A program made the translations under genes and the position numbers. From Rhodovibrionaceae bacterium (GTDB lineage Bacteria; Pseudomonadota; Alphaproteobacteria; Kiloniellales; DSM-21159): a stretch of 37,694 nt of DNA. The notes beneath the pieces were generated by a model. It ran no database searches. It had not been told where the DNA came from and was given only the letters and a program-made list of their open reading frames with translations. Where the stretch lies: contig JANQMX010000034.1 in NCBI GenBank assembly GCA_028279885.1, forward strand, positions 1 to 37,694. Reading direction: 5' to 3'. This document shows positions 23,503 through 30,881 of this stretch, piece by piece; the first letter of the stretch is position 1; the number at the start of each line of letters is the position of its first letter.

Positions 23503-24150
23503 TCAGAGCGTTGACCCGACAAGCTGAGAGATCGGGCGAAAAGAACGGCGATGCTCTGCGCAGGGGCCGAGCGTCGCGAGCGCCCGTTGATGCTCGGCCG
23601 TGCCGTAGCCCTGGTTGCGCTCCCAGCCGTAGCCGGGATGCCGCACAGCCAGCGCCGCCATTTCCCGGTCCCGCGTCACCTTGGCGACGATCGAGGCCGC
23701 GGCGATCGAAAGAGAGCGGCCGTCGCCCTTGATCACCGTCTCGACAGGGCAGTCGAGCCCCGGGTCCTGGCGGCCGTCGACCAGAGCCGCTGCGGGCGGC
23801 GCCCCCAGCGCGGCAACCGCGCGCCGCATGGCGAGCAGGCTCGCCTGCAGGATGTTGAGCGAGTCGATCTCTTCCACACCGGCGCGGCCAACGCCGATCT
23901 CGGCACAGGCCTGTAGAGCTTCGAACAGCGCCTCACGGCGAGCCGGAGTCAGCTTCTTTGAATCGTCGAGACCGCTTTGGAGCGCCGCTGGCAGCGTCTC
24001 CATGGGCAGGCAGACGGCGGCCGCGACCACCGGCCCAGCCCAGGGGCCGCGCCCCGCTTCGTCGATGCCGGCAATGCGCGCCGCGCCGCGCCGGACCCAT
24101 TGCCGCTCCAATGTGAAATCGGGCATGGAACGCGCTAGGTTCTCCATCAT
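23503..24150 (-). CDS. rnhB: Ribonuclease HII
   Basis: This 215-residue RNase H2 nicks DNA at single embedded ribonucleotides and degrades RNA-DNA hybrids. The four metal-binding acids are D30 and E31 in AGIDEAGRGPWAGPV, D125 in ALVDGRQDP and D143 in IKGDGRSLSIAAASIVAKVTRD. The motif YGWERNQGYGT is also conserved. Two adjacent ATG codons (24150 and 24147) could serve as the start, and an internal ATG at 24126 is also possible; none has a clear ribosome site. The gene lies directly upstream of ccrM, a common order in alphaproteobacteria. Confidence 0.95.
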   Translation of the reverse strand: MMENLARSMPDFTLERQWVRRGAARIAGIDEAGRGPWAGPVVAAAVCLPMETLPAALQSGLDDSKKLTPARREALFEALQACAEIGVGRAGVEEIDSLNILQASLLAMRRAVAALGAPPAAALVDGRQDPGLDCPVETVIKGDGRSLSIAAASIVAKVTRDREMAALAVRHPGYGWERNQGYGTAEHQRALATLGPCAEHRRSFRPISQLVGSTL

Positions 24151-24210
24151 GATGCTGTGCCGGAGACAGAACAGAACGGCCCGGCGCGAGTCCCGTCAAA
24201 CGAGGCAGTT

Positions 24211-25476
24211 ATGGACGCAAGGCCTAGACACAAGGGCGACGCGGCGGAAACGCCGGAGCCGCCGGCCGCACTGGCCCGGCGGCTGGTCGAAATGTCACTG
24301 GAGGGTGCCACGGAGACGGACCTGTTCGTCACGCTTTGCGAGCGCCTCAGCGCGCTTGGCGTGCCGATCGATCGCGCCACCATCGGCCTCGACACCCTGC
24401 ACCCCATCCTGCTCGGCCATCGCCTGATCTGGACGCCGGAAGAGGAGCTGTTTCAGGAGACCTACGACCGGGCCTACGTCGCGCAGTCCGAGCAGGTCTG
24501 GGCGGAAAGCCCCTTTCACTATCTGGAAAGCCGCGGTGAGCGGAAGCTACGCCAGCGCTTGGATGAAGAGAACCCGCAACCCGCCTTCTCCGTCTACGAC
24601 GATCTCCGCGAGGAGGGCCTGCGCGACTATCTCGTCTTGCTGCGATCGCTCGATAAGGACAGCCGCTTCGGCGAGATCGACTGCGTCTACAGCTCTTGGG
24701 CCAGTCGCGCGGCCGAGGGTTTCTCGGACGCCGATATCGCCGTGATCGAGGAGGTCTTTCCCGCTTTCAGCCTGGCACTCAAGCAACACATCACGGCGGA
24801 CATCGCCCAGACACTGGTCGAGACCTATCTCGGCCGCGATGCCGGGCGCCGGGTGCTCGGCGGCCGCATCGAGCGCGGCGTCTCCGAGTCCATACGGGCG
24901 GTGCTGTGGCTCAGCGACCTTCAGGGCTCGACCAAGATCGTCGACACCCTGCCGCCCGACGAGCTGATGATTTTCATCAACGACTATGCCGAATGCATCG
25001 TCGAATCCGTCCAGGAGCAGGAGGGACAGGTCCTGAAGTTCATGGGCGACGGCATTCTGGCCTTCTTCCCGGTCGGCGAAGGCAGCGCGGAGGAACTAGC
25101 GGCCGCCTGCGCCCGCGCGGTTGATGCCAGCGATGCGGCCTTCCGGCGCGTGGAAGATCTCAACCGACAGCGACAGGCCTCGGCCCTGCCGACGACCCAG
25201 TGCGTTGTCGCACTGCACTTCGGCGAGGTGCTCTATGGCAATATCGGCAGCCGCGACCGCCTCGACTTCACCGTAATCGGCCCTTCGGTCAACGAGCTGA
25301 GCCGCATGGAGTCGCTGGCGCGCAACCTCGACCAGCGCATCATCCTCTCAACCGCTTTCGCCGATGTGGCCCGCGGCGAGCGGCAGCCCCGGGTGGTACC
25401 CGCCCTGGTCTCGCTCGGCCGCTATGCCCTGCGCGGCGTGCAGGTCCCTCAGGAGCTCTATACGCTGGAACGCTGA
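24211..25476 (+). CDS. Class III adenylate/guanylate cyclase-domain protein
   Basis: This 421-residue protein ends in a class III nucleotide cyclase domain at about residues 225-415. The catalytic set looks complete: metal-binding D236 (WLSDLQGST) and D280 (KFMGDGILAFF), purine-selecting K276 and D352 (LDFTVIG), and transition-state N361 and R365 (VNELSRMES). The K/D pair favours ATP, so cAMP is the likely product. The N-terminal 220 residues lack membrane segments and show an unplaced GAF-like helical/strand pattern, including FSDADIAVIEEVFPAFSLAL just before the catalytic region. The ATG at 24211, preceded by GAGG, is preferred over an upstream GTG at 24157. A terminator follows at 25508. 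The stimulus is unknown. Confidence 0.9.
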   Translation: MDARPRHKGDAAETPEPPAALARRLVEMSLEGATETDLFVTLCERLSALGVPIDRATIGLDTLHPILLGHRLIWTPEEELFQETYDRAYVAQSEQVWAESPFHYLESRGERKLRQRLDEENPQPAFSVYDDLREEGLRDYLVLLRSLDKDSRFGEIDCVYSSWASRAAEGFSDADIAVIEEVFPAFSLALKQHITADIAQTLVETYLGRDAGRRVLGGRIERGVSESIRAVLWLSDLQGSTKIVDTLPPDELMIFINDYAECIVESVQEQEGQVLKFMGDGILAFFPVGEGSAEELAAACARAVDASDAAFRRVEDLNRQRQASALPTTQCVVALHFGEVLYGNIGSRDRLDFTVIGPSVNELSRMESLARNLDQRIILSTAFADVARGERQPRVVPALVSLGRYALRGVQVPQELYTLER

Positions 25477-25507
25477 ACGGTCGGAGTCACTTACTTGAAA
25501 GCGACTT

Positions 25508-25537
25508 CGGCCGACCGTCATCTGTCGGCCGTCTTTC
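25508..25537 (+). terminator. Rho-independent terminator after the cyclase
   Basis: The 8-bp stem CGGCCGAC (25508-25515) and GTCGGCCG (25524-25531) with an 8-nt loop is followed by TCTTTCC. It lies 32 bp past the cyclase stop. An overlapping longer pairing between ACGGTCGG near 25477 and CCGACCGT near 25511 is also possible. Confidence 0.65.
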
Positions 25538-25544
25538 CAGGAAT

Positions 25545-25750
25545 GTCACCCTTGGGCGAGCCACGCAGTGGCGAGTTCCGAGGGCTCGCGTTAGCGAGGT
25601 GCACAGCAGCGGCAGGGTTCCGTGCAGGCTGATGAGTGGATCCTCCGGACGGGCCCGCTGGGCCCGCCCAAGGATGACAAAAAGAGGTGCGGCGCCTCAG
25701 GGGAAACATCCGTCTGCAGGCACAAGGAACAGGCCTCTCGCCCACACGCT
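25545..25750 (+). repeat. Dispersed GTCAYCC repeat, copy C with conserved flank
   Basis: The core at 25545-25678 starts GTCACCCTTGGGCGAG and ends CCCGCCCAAGGATGAC; the ends match as inverted repeats at 14 of 16 positions. The flank from about 25686 (GGTGCGGCGCCTCAGGGGAA) aligns with the flank of copy B. It lies between the cyclase and the convergent unknown secreted protein; the last 21 bp before the stop of the latter hold nothing else I see. Confidence 0.75.
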
Positions 25751-25771
25751 TCCGACCGATGCAGACGTGCG

Positions 25772-26728
25772 CTACTTCGTCCGCATCGTTTCGGCGAGGC
25801 TGCGGAAGCGCGGCAGATAAGGCTGGCCCTCGCGCTGCGGCGCCATGCCGATGCTGCGCAGATAGTCGCAGCCGTCGAACAGCAGGGTCTGCACCAGAGT
25901 GGTGGGCTCGCCACTGTCCGAGGTGCCATTCGCGACATGCTCGACGCCGCGCAGCCCGCCGATCACCACCTCGCGGTCCGAGATAATCTCATCGACCGTA
26001 AAGTCGCTGATCTGGCCCAGAGTCGCACGGCCGAACGCCTCCTCTCGACCGGCAAACTGGCTGCAGCTCGCCCCCAGGGAATTGGCAATGATGAAGATGC
26101 CGCGCCGCCCCTCCGTCTCCGGCGGCATTTCCTCAACCAGCAACGCGCCGCTGCCGCCCAGCGCCCGTTCGAACCGAAAGCCCGCAACTTCGTCGAAGGT
26201 AAAGGGCAGCGCCTCGCGCGCATCGCCCGCTACCCCGCTCAGGCGTGCACTGCGCAGGCTGGCCTCGATCTCCGCCATGCGTTGCGGTGTGGCCACGTCC
26301 GGTAGAACGGTGGCGGTGAGCAGCGCCGTGATCTCGCCACCGAGCAAGAGCATGCGTTTTTCAAATGTCAGGCCGCCTGCCGCCTGGGTGCCGCTGATGA
26401 GCAGCGCCGGCAGGCCGCCGATCGTCTCCTCGCTGCGCGCCGTCTCGGTGACGCCTTGCTGGGCCAGCCCCTCCGCGGTCAGGCCATCGATCAGCTGCGG
26501 GAAGGCCTCCGCCGGCATCTCGACGATCAGGATGGAGGAGCCGGTGTCGAGGTTCTCGAAGCCGGCGAAACGCTGGCTCAATGTGAAGCCCTCGGGCGGC
26601 GGCATGACGACCTGCGTCCCGGGCACCGCCAAGGGTTCGGCGTCTTGCGCCCAGGCAAGCTGACTGGCGACGACAAGAATCGCGGCGACCAGCGCCGTAG
26701 CAAAAAGAGATCGGTTCAAGCAAGCCAC
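25772..26728 (-). CDS. Secreted protein with duplicated domain, unknown function
   Basis: This 318-residue protein is not recognised. A signal peptide covers residues 1-27 (hydrophobic core, then AWA-QD), so it is probably periplasmic. Two similar halves are visible. Half 1, about 40-162, has PPPEGFTL, SILIVEMP, IGGLPALLISGT, LLTATVL and AEIEASLRS. Half 2, about 174-316, has LPFTFDEVAGF, GALLVEEMP, IGGLRGVEHVANGT, LVQTLLFDG and PRFRSLAETMR. The same order and spacing after IGGL (about 55 residues to SLR/SLAE) suggest an internal duplication. Half 2 adds a roughly 24-residue insert and C222 and C287. The pattern recalls PsbP/Mog1/DcrB-like folds, but this is a weak guess. It stands alone, convergent with the cyclase. 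Confidence 0.75.
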   Translation of the reverse strand: MACLNRSLFATALVAAILVVASQLAWAQDAEPLAVPGTQVVMPPPEGFTLSQRFAGFENLDTGSSILIVEMPAEAFPQLIDGLTAEGLAQQGVTETARSEETIGGLPALLISGTQAAGGLTFEKRMLLLGGEITALLTATVLPDVATPQRMAEIEASLRSARLSGVAGDAREALPFTFDEVAGFRFERALGGSGALLVEEMPPETEGRRGIFIIANSLGASCSQFAGREEAFGRATLGQISDFTVDEIISDREVVIGGLRGVEHVANGTSDSGEPTTLVQTLLFDGCDYLRSIGMAPQREGQPYLPRFRSLAETMRTK

Positions 26729-26838
26729 GCGTTTCTTGCTCCCTCCGCTGGTTGCACGGCTTTCTATCAGGAAACCAGCGGCAAGGGTACCGCACCCGTT
26801 TCACGGCGGCGTGATCGCTTCAAGGTGTCCTCCAGACT

Positions 26839-27948
26839 CTACCCGAAGAGGCTCATCTGCCGGCCGTCGCGGGCGGGCGGGCGGAACTTGCTGGTGTCCA
26901 GGTCCCAAGGCCGTTTCTTGAGGCCGAGGCGGCGGCTAGCCACGGCGAAGCGCTGGGCGATCATCTCGGCATAGGCGCCCTTACCCCGCATGCGCTCGCC
27001 CCAGCAGGCCTCGTAAAGCTTGCCGCCGCGGCTCTGCCGCACCAGCTCGAGCACGCGCTTCTTGCGGTCGGGGAAGTGGGTTTCCAGCCACTCCTCGAAG
27101 AGCTGCGCGATCTCCAACGGCAGGCGCAGCAGGACATAGGAGGCACTGTCGGCTCCGGCATCCCTGGCCGCTTCCAGGATCGCCTCCAGCTCGCCGTCGT
27201 TGATCGCCGGGATCATGGGCGCTGCCAAGACGGCCGTCGGGACACCGGCTTCGGTCAGGCCGCGCACCGCTTCGAGCCGCAGCTCCGCCCGCGGGGCGCG
27301 CGGTTCCATGATGCGGGCCAGGGCAGGCTCGAGCGTGGTCACCGAGAGACAGACCCGCACCAGCCCGTCCTTCGCCATGGGCGCCAGAATATCGAGGTCG
27401 CGCAGGATGAGCCGGGACTTGGTGACGATGCCGACCGGGTGCCTGGCTTCCGCCAGGACCTCCAGCACCGAGCGGGTGATGCGGTATTGCCGCTCGATCG
27501 GCTGGTAGGGGTCGGTGTTGGCGCCAAGCGCGATGGTGCTGGCGCGGTAGCGCGGCCGGCCGAGCGCCTTTCTCAACAAGGTCGCCGCATCGTGCTTGGC
27601 GAAGAGGCGAGTCTCGAAATCGAGGCCGGCCGACAAACCCCAATAGGTGTGGGTCGGCCGGGCAAAGCAGTAGATGCAGCCATGCTCGCAGCCACGGTAG
27701 GGATTGATCGAGCGGTCGAAAGGGACGTCCGGCGACTGGTTGCGGGCGATGATCTCCTTGCTGCTGTCCGGCTGCACGATGGTCTGCGGCGCCGGCTCCT
27801 CGGTGGGGTCGGATGCGCTCCAGCCCGCGACCGACCAGCCGTCGTCGATGCGCTCGCGAACGGTCGGCTCGAAGCGGCCGGTCCGGTTGCTGACCGCGCC
27901 GCGCCCCTTGCGTTTGATCGTGCCGCTGCTCGTGTTCCGCCGTTCCAT
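26839..27948 (-). CDS. PA0069-family radical SAM protein
   Basis: This 369-residue radical SAM enzyme has the cluster motif C-x3-C-x2-C at C87, C91 and C94 in YRGCEHGCIYCFARP. The surrounding NQSPDVPFDRSINPYRGC and the downstream IALGANTDPYQPIERQY and VGIVTKSRLILRDLDIL are characteristic of the PA0069 family, relatives of spore photoproduct lyase (SplB). The function is unestablished; DNA repair has been suspected from the SplB similarity. The N-terminal 60 residues are polar and basic, and a C-terminal RPPARDGRQMSLFG tail is typical. A GTTC-N7-GTTC LexA-like box lies 24-38 bp upstream, which would place the gene in the SOS regulon. It is not an ArsS-type arsenosugar radical SAM protein. Confidence 0.9.
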   Translation of the reverse strand: MERRNTSSGTIKRKGRGAVSNRTGRFEPTVRERIDDGWSVAGWSASDPTEEPAPQTIVQPDSSKEIIARNQSPDVPFDRSINPYRGCEHGCIYCFARPTHTYWGLSAGLDFETRLFAKHDAATLLRKALGRPRYRASTIALGANTDPYQPIERQYRITRSVLEVLAEARHPVGIVTKSRLILRDLDILAPMAKDGLVRVCLSVTTLEPALARIMEPRAPRAELRLEAVRGLTEAGVPTAVLAAPMIPAINDGELEAILEAARDAGADSASYVLLRLPLEIAQLFEEWLETHFPDRKKRVLELVRQSRGGKLYEACWGERMRGKGAYAEMIAQRFAVASRRLGLKKRPWDLDTSKFRPPARDGRQMSLFG

Positions 27949-27971
27949 GGACGTAGCCTAGCAGAACATGA

Positions 27972-27986
27972 GAACATAACAAGAAC
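27972..27986 (-). promoter_or_regulatory. LexA-like box GTTC-N7-GTTC
   Basis: On the minus strand the sequence reads GTTCTTGTTATGTTC, a direct repeat of GTTC with 7 bp between. This is the established LexA site of alphaproteobacteria, which differs from the CTGT-N8-ACAG palindrome of E. coli. A third GTTC follows four bases further on (27964-27967 on plus). It lies 24-38 bp upstream of the radical SAM start. Confidence 0.6.
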
Positions 27987-28059
27987 AAGAAGTGCCGAGG
28001 GCGGTCGAATCTATAGTCCCAGAAAAATCGCCGCTTCTGTCATTGAAAAACTTCGTTTC

Positions 28060-28075
28060 TTCGGGTAATTCCGAA
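28060..28075 (+). promoter_or_regulatory. Inverted repeat before the ArsR-ArsC gene, possible operator
   Basis: TTCGG (28060-28064) and CCGAA (28071-28075) form a 5-bp inverted repeat with a 6-bp spacer, two bases before the ATG at 28078. No ribosome site precedes that ATG, so the message may be leaderless with this site overlapping the promoter. An autoregulatory site for the ArsR domain is inferred. Confidence 0.3.
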
Positions 28076-28077
28076 AT

Positions 28078-29001
28078 ATGCTCTTGGATATGCCAGCCCA
28101 GGCCTCAGCAAGCCGCGCCTTGGAGGCCATCGCGGCCCTCGACAATCCCTTGCGCCTCGGCCTCTTTCGCCTGCTGATGCGGGAGGGGCCGGCCGCCCAG
28201 AGCGCCGGCGCCTTGGCGCAGCACCTCGACGTGCCGCCCTCGACTCTTTCGAGCCACCTGGCGCAGCTTGAGCGCGCCCGCCTTCTCCGGGCCTGGAAGG
28301 TCGACCGCCGTGTGTTCTATGCGGCCGATCTCGATGGCCTGAAAGCCCTGCTCGGCTTTCTGTTCGAGGACTGCGGCAACGGCCACCCCGAGGTCCGCAG
28401 CTATCTCTCCAACCTGCTGTCCGTTCCACGGCCCGAAGCGGGCCACACCACCCCCGCCTCTAGCCCGTTCGAAAGGAGATCGGAGATGAGCGACAATCCC
28501 TACAACGTCCTGTTCCTCTGCACCTCCAACACGGCCCGCAGCCAGATGGCCGAGAGCATCCTGAACCGTCTGGGTCAGGGGCGGTTCAAGGGCTTCAGCG
28601 CCGGCAGCCACCCGGCGGAGAGCGTCCACCCGGCGACCCTCGCCCTGCTGCAGAAGCTCAACTATCCGACCGAAGGGCTGCACCCCAAAACCTGGGATGA
28701 CTTCGCCGGGGCGGATGCGCCCGAACTGGACTTCGTCTTCACGGTCTGCGACCGCGCGGCGCAAGAGAGCTGCCCGGCCTGGCCGGGGCAGCCCATGACG
28801 GCCCATTGGGGCGTACCCGACCCGGCTGCGGCCGAAGGCAGCGACAGTGAGAAGGCGCTGGCCTTCTCGGAAGCCTATCGCATGCTCAACAACCGCATCT
28901 CGATCTTCGTCAGCCTGCCGCTCGTCGCCCTCGACAAGCTGGCGCTGCAGAAACGCCTGGAGGAGATCGGCCGCAGCAAGCCCCTGGCCGAAACCGGGTA
29001 G
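28078..29001 (+). CDS. ArsR-ArsC fusion: HTH regulator plus arsenate reductase
   Basis: This 307-residue open frame joins two usually separate proteins. Residues 10-110 are an ArsR/SmtB winged-helix domain (DNPLRLGLFRLLMREGP, DVPPSTLSSHLAQLERARLL). Residues 137-307 form a low-molecular-weight-phosphatase-type arsenate reductase with P-loop C148-x5-R154 (CTSNTAR) and the relay cysteines C224 and C232 (TVCDRAAQESCP), so the three-cysteine, thioredoxin-type chemistry looks intact. The linker, about 111-136, is proline- and serine-rich. An internal ATG at 28486 (residue 137) follows AAAGGAG by 7 bp, so ArsC alone may also be made. The regulator lacks the alpha3 ELCVC motif, and only C99 remains in DCGNGHPEV, where related regulators I recall have extra cysteines. 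No arsB or acr3 is nearby. Confidence 0.88.
   Translation: MLLDMPAQASASRALEAIAALDNPLRLGLFRLLMREGPAAQSAGALAQHLDVPPSTLSSHLAQLERARLLRAWKVDRRVFYAADLDGLKALLGFLFEDCGNGHPEVRSYLSNLLSVPRPEAGHTTPASSPFERRSEMSDNPYNVLFLCTSNTARSQMAESILNRLGQGRFKGFSAGSHPAESVHPATLALLQKLNYPTEGLHPKTWDDFAGADAPELDFVFTVCDRAAQESCPAWPGQPMTAHWGVPDPAAAEGSDSEKALAFSEAYRMLNNRISIFVSLPLVALDKLALQKRLEEIGRSKPLAETG
28472..28488 (+). promoter_or_regulatory. Internal ribosome site and ATG for the ArsC part
   Basis: AAAGGAG at 28472-28478, then a 7-bp spacer and ATG at 28486-28488. It is in frame inside the fusion and begins MSDNPYNVLFLC, exactly where stand-alone ArsC proteins start. It is stronger than any site before the first ATG at 28078, so a 171-residue ArsC could be made as well as the fusion. 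Confidence 0.65.
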
Positions 29002-29007
29002 AGCCTT

Positions 29008-30144
29008 TCAGATCAAATCGTCCAGTCCAGGCGCGGCCAGCCACTCGCCGCGCATGCGGATGATGATATCGGGGCGCAGGTACTCCGCGACCCGGCCCGC
29101 GACGTGGGCGATCAGCGCCGCCTCGCTCTTGCTGGCCGACCAGTCGCTGCCGCCGGCCTCCAGGGCCTCGGCGGACTTGGCTGCACCCTGGTGCTGCACC
29201 GACCACATGACGCACCAAGTGATGGCGCGCAAGAAGAGCAGGCGCCGCATGGGGATGAGCCAGGGGCGCAGGCGCGCGGCCAAGCCGGCGACACCGGCCT
29301 CTTCGATGATCTCGAGATAGTGGCGATAGAAGGCGGCCACCTCGTCCAAGGTGAGTTCGGCGTAGACATCCAGGTCCCAGGTGGTCGAGGAGTAGACCGT
29401 GCTGTGGGCGAGATCGACGCCGGGTGAGCCGTAGAGCGCCTTTTCCAGGTCGACGATGGTGGCCTTGCCGGCCACGTCGATCAGGAAGTTGCCGGGATGG
29501 CTGTCGGTCAACACCAGGTTGACCGGCTGGGACGCATCGCCCAAGCCGGCGGCGAAGTCGTGCCCCCAGGCAAGCTCCGCTTCGATCTCTCGGCGGCTTT
29601 CGGCCGCCAGGCCGGCATCGGGGATAAAGCGCGCCTGCTCCTCGATTTCGACCAGCAGTCCCGCGACCGGATCGGCATGATCTTCCAGCGGCGGGCGGGC
29701 CTCGGGGGGCGGCAGCGGCAGGGCATGGACCTTGGCCATGCAGGCGGCGAGCGCCGGCAGCTCCTCCGGCAGCTTGGGCGGCCGGCCGGCAATCTCCTCC
29801 ACCACCAGAGCGCCGAAGGGCAGGCCATCGCGCGGCGGCAAAACACCGGCCAGCTTCGGGCCGTGGCCGCTCTCGCTGACCCGCGAGAAGCAGGCCGCCT
29901 GATAGCGCAGGTTGTCGGCCGGCGCATAGCCGCGCTGGCTCTGCTTGGGAATGCGCAGCAACAGGCCGGAGCCGACCAGCCGCAGATGGTCATGCGCCAG
30001 GCCCTTGTCGGTGAGCTTGGCGAGCGGGTGATCGGCCAGAGGACGCAAGCTTGGCTCGGCCTGGAGCCCGCTTTCAATCGCGGCGACGAGGTCAGGCGGC
30101 ACATCGCCGGCGGCGTCTGCCGGCACTGCGGTTTCAGCGGTCAT
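29008..30144 (-). CDS. Aminoglycoside phosphotransferase-fold kinase
   Basis: This 378-residue protein has the APH/choline-kinase fold. The catalytic loop is LVLTDSHPGNFLIDV, with D214 and N219 in place and threonine where many relatives have histidine before the aspartate; the metal-binding segment is ATIVDLEKALYGSPGVDLAHST (D232). The N-terminal lobe has LLLRIPKQSQRGY (K67 a candidate ATP-binding lysine) and an acidic VVEEIAGRPP hinge. The substrate is unknown, and nothing supports antibiotic resistance. It ends 7 bp from the convergent ArsR-ArsC gene and diverges across 50 bp from the glycosyltransferase pair. That neighbourhood suggests a sugar or sugar-like substrate, by inference. Confidence 0.82.
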   Translation of the reverse strand: MTAETAVPADAAGDVPPDLVAAIESGLQAEPSLRPLADHPLAKLTDKGLAHDHLRLVGSGLLLRIPKQSQRGYAPADNLRYQAACFSRVSESGHGPKLAGVLPPRDGLPFGALVVEEIAGRPPKLPEELPALAACMAKVHALPLPPPEARPPLEDHADPVAGLLVEIEEQARFIPDAGLAAESRREIEAELAWGHDFAAGLGDASQPVNLVLTDSHPGNFLIDVAGKATIVDLEKALYGSPGVDLAHSTVYSSTTWDLDVYAELTLDEVAAFYRHYLEIIEEAGVAGLAARLRPWLIPMRRLLFLRAITWCVMWSVQHQGAAKSAEALEAGGSDWSASKSEAALIAHVAGRVAEYLRPDIIIRMRGEWLAAPGLDDLI

Positions 30145-30194
30145 GGCCGGGCAGATAGCATGTCTCCGCCCACCGTGCTATCAGCCCAGCCGCC

Positions 30195-30881
30195 ATGACC
30201 CCTTCCCTGCCCCAGCTCTCCGTCGTGATCCCGGCGCTCGATGCCACAGCACAGTTGCCGGCCTGCCTCGCATCGCTGGAGGACGCGAAACCGGGCGAGA
30301 TCATCCTCGTCGACGGCGGCTCGACCGACGGCACGGTTGCTTTGGCGGAATCGCGCGGGGTCCACGTCATCGCCTGTCCGCGCGGGCGCGGCCTGCAACT
30401 CCGCACCGGCGGGGAGGCTGCCCGCGGCGAATGGTTGCTGTTCCTCCACGCCGACACCCACCTCTCCGCCGGATGGGCGCAGGAAGCGGCGGCCTTCATG
30501 GCAGAACCGGGCAACCGAGAACGCGCGGCCGTTTTCCGCTTCGCCCTCGACGACCCAGCCGACCAAGCCCGCCGGGTCGAGCGCCTAGCCAACTGGCGGG
30601 CACGGCGCCTCGGCCTGCCCTATGGCGATCAAGGCCTGCTGCTGCGCCGCGACTTCTATCGGGACCTGGGCGGCTTCAAGCCGCTGCCCTTAATGGAGGA
30701 TGTAGAGCTGGTGCGGCGTATCGGCCGGCGGCGGCTCGCCTTTCTCGACTCCCAAGCCGCGACCTCGGCTGAGCGCTACCGGCGCGGCGGCTGGTGGGGC
30801 CGGCCGGCGCGCAACGTCTGCCTGCTCGGCGCCTACTTCCTCGGCTTGCCGCCTCGGCTCCTGGCGCGGCTCTACGGATGA
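30195..30881 (+). CDS. Family 2 glycosyltransferase, TIGR04283-like
   Basis: This 228-residue protein has a GT2 fold: SVVIPALDATAQLPACLASL at the N-terminus, VDGGSTDGT at residues 39-47 for nucleotide binding, HADT at 85-88 as the DxD-like motif, and YGDQGLLLRRDFYRDLGGF followed by PLMEDVELVRR near residue 180. PRGRGLQLRTGGEAARGEWLLFLHADTHL (about residues 62-90) is characteristic of the TIGR04283 group, first noted with radical SAM/selenodomain proteins and later linked to arsenosugar synthesis. The donor and acceptor are not known from sequence. The stop overlaps the next start (ATGA), so the pair is translationally coupled. No strong ribosome site precedes the ATG. Confidence 0.85.
   Translation: MTPSLPQLSVVIPALDATAQLPACLASLEDAKPGEIILVDGGSTDGTVALAESRGVHVIACPRGRGLQLRTGGEAARGEWLLFLHADTHLSAGWAQEAAAFMAEPGNRERAAVFRFALDDPADQARRVERLANWRARRLGLPYGDQGLLLRRDFYRDLGGFKPLPLMEDVELVRRIGRRRLAFLDSQAATSAERYRRGGWWGRPARNVCLLGAYFLGLPPRLLARLYG

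Noticed and set aside
26839-27948. Radical SAM gene as ArsS of arsenosugar synthesis
   Set aside because: The motif context (NQSPDVPFDRSINPYRGC, TDPYQPIERQY) is PA0069/SplB-like, not ArsS.
29008-30144. Phosphotransferase as an antibiotic resistance gene
   Set aside because: It has only the general APH fold, normal composition and no mobile context; the fold is common in metabolic kinases.
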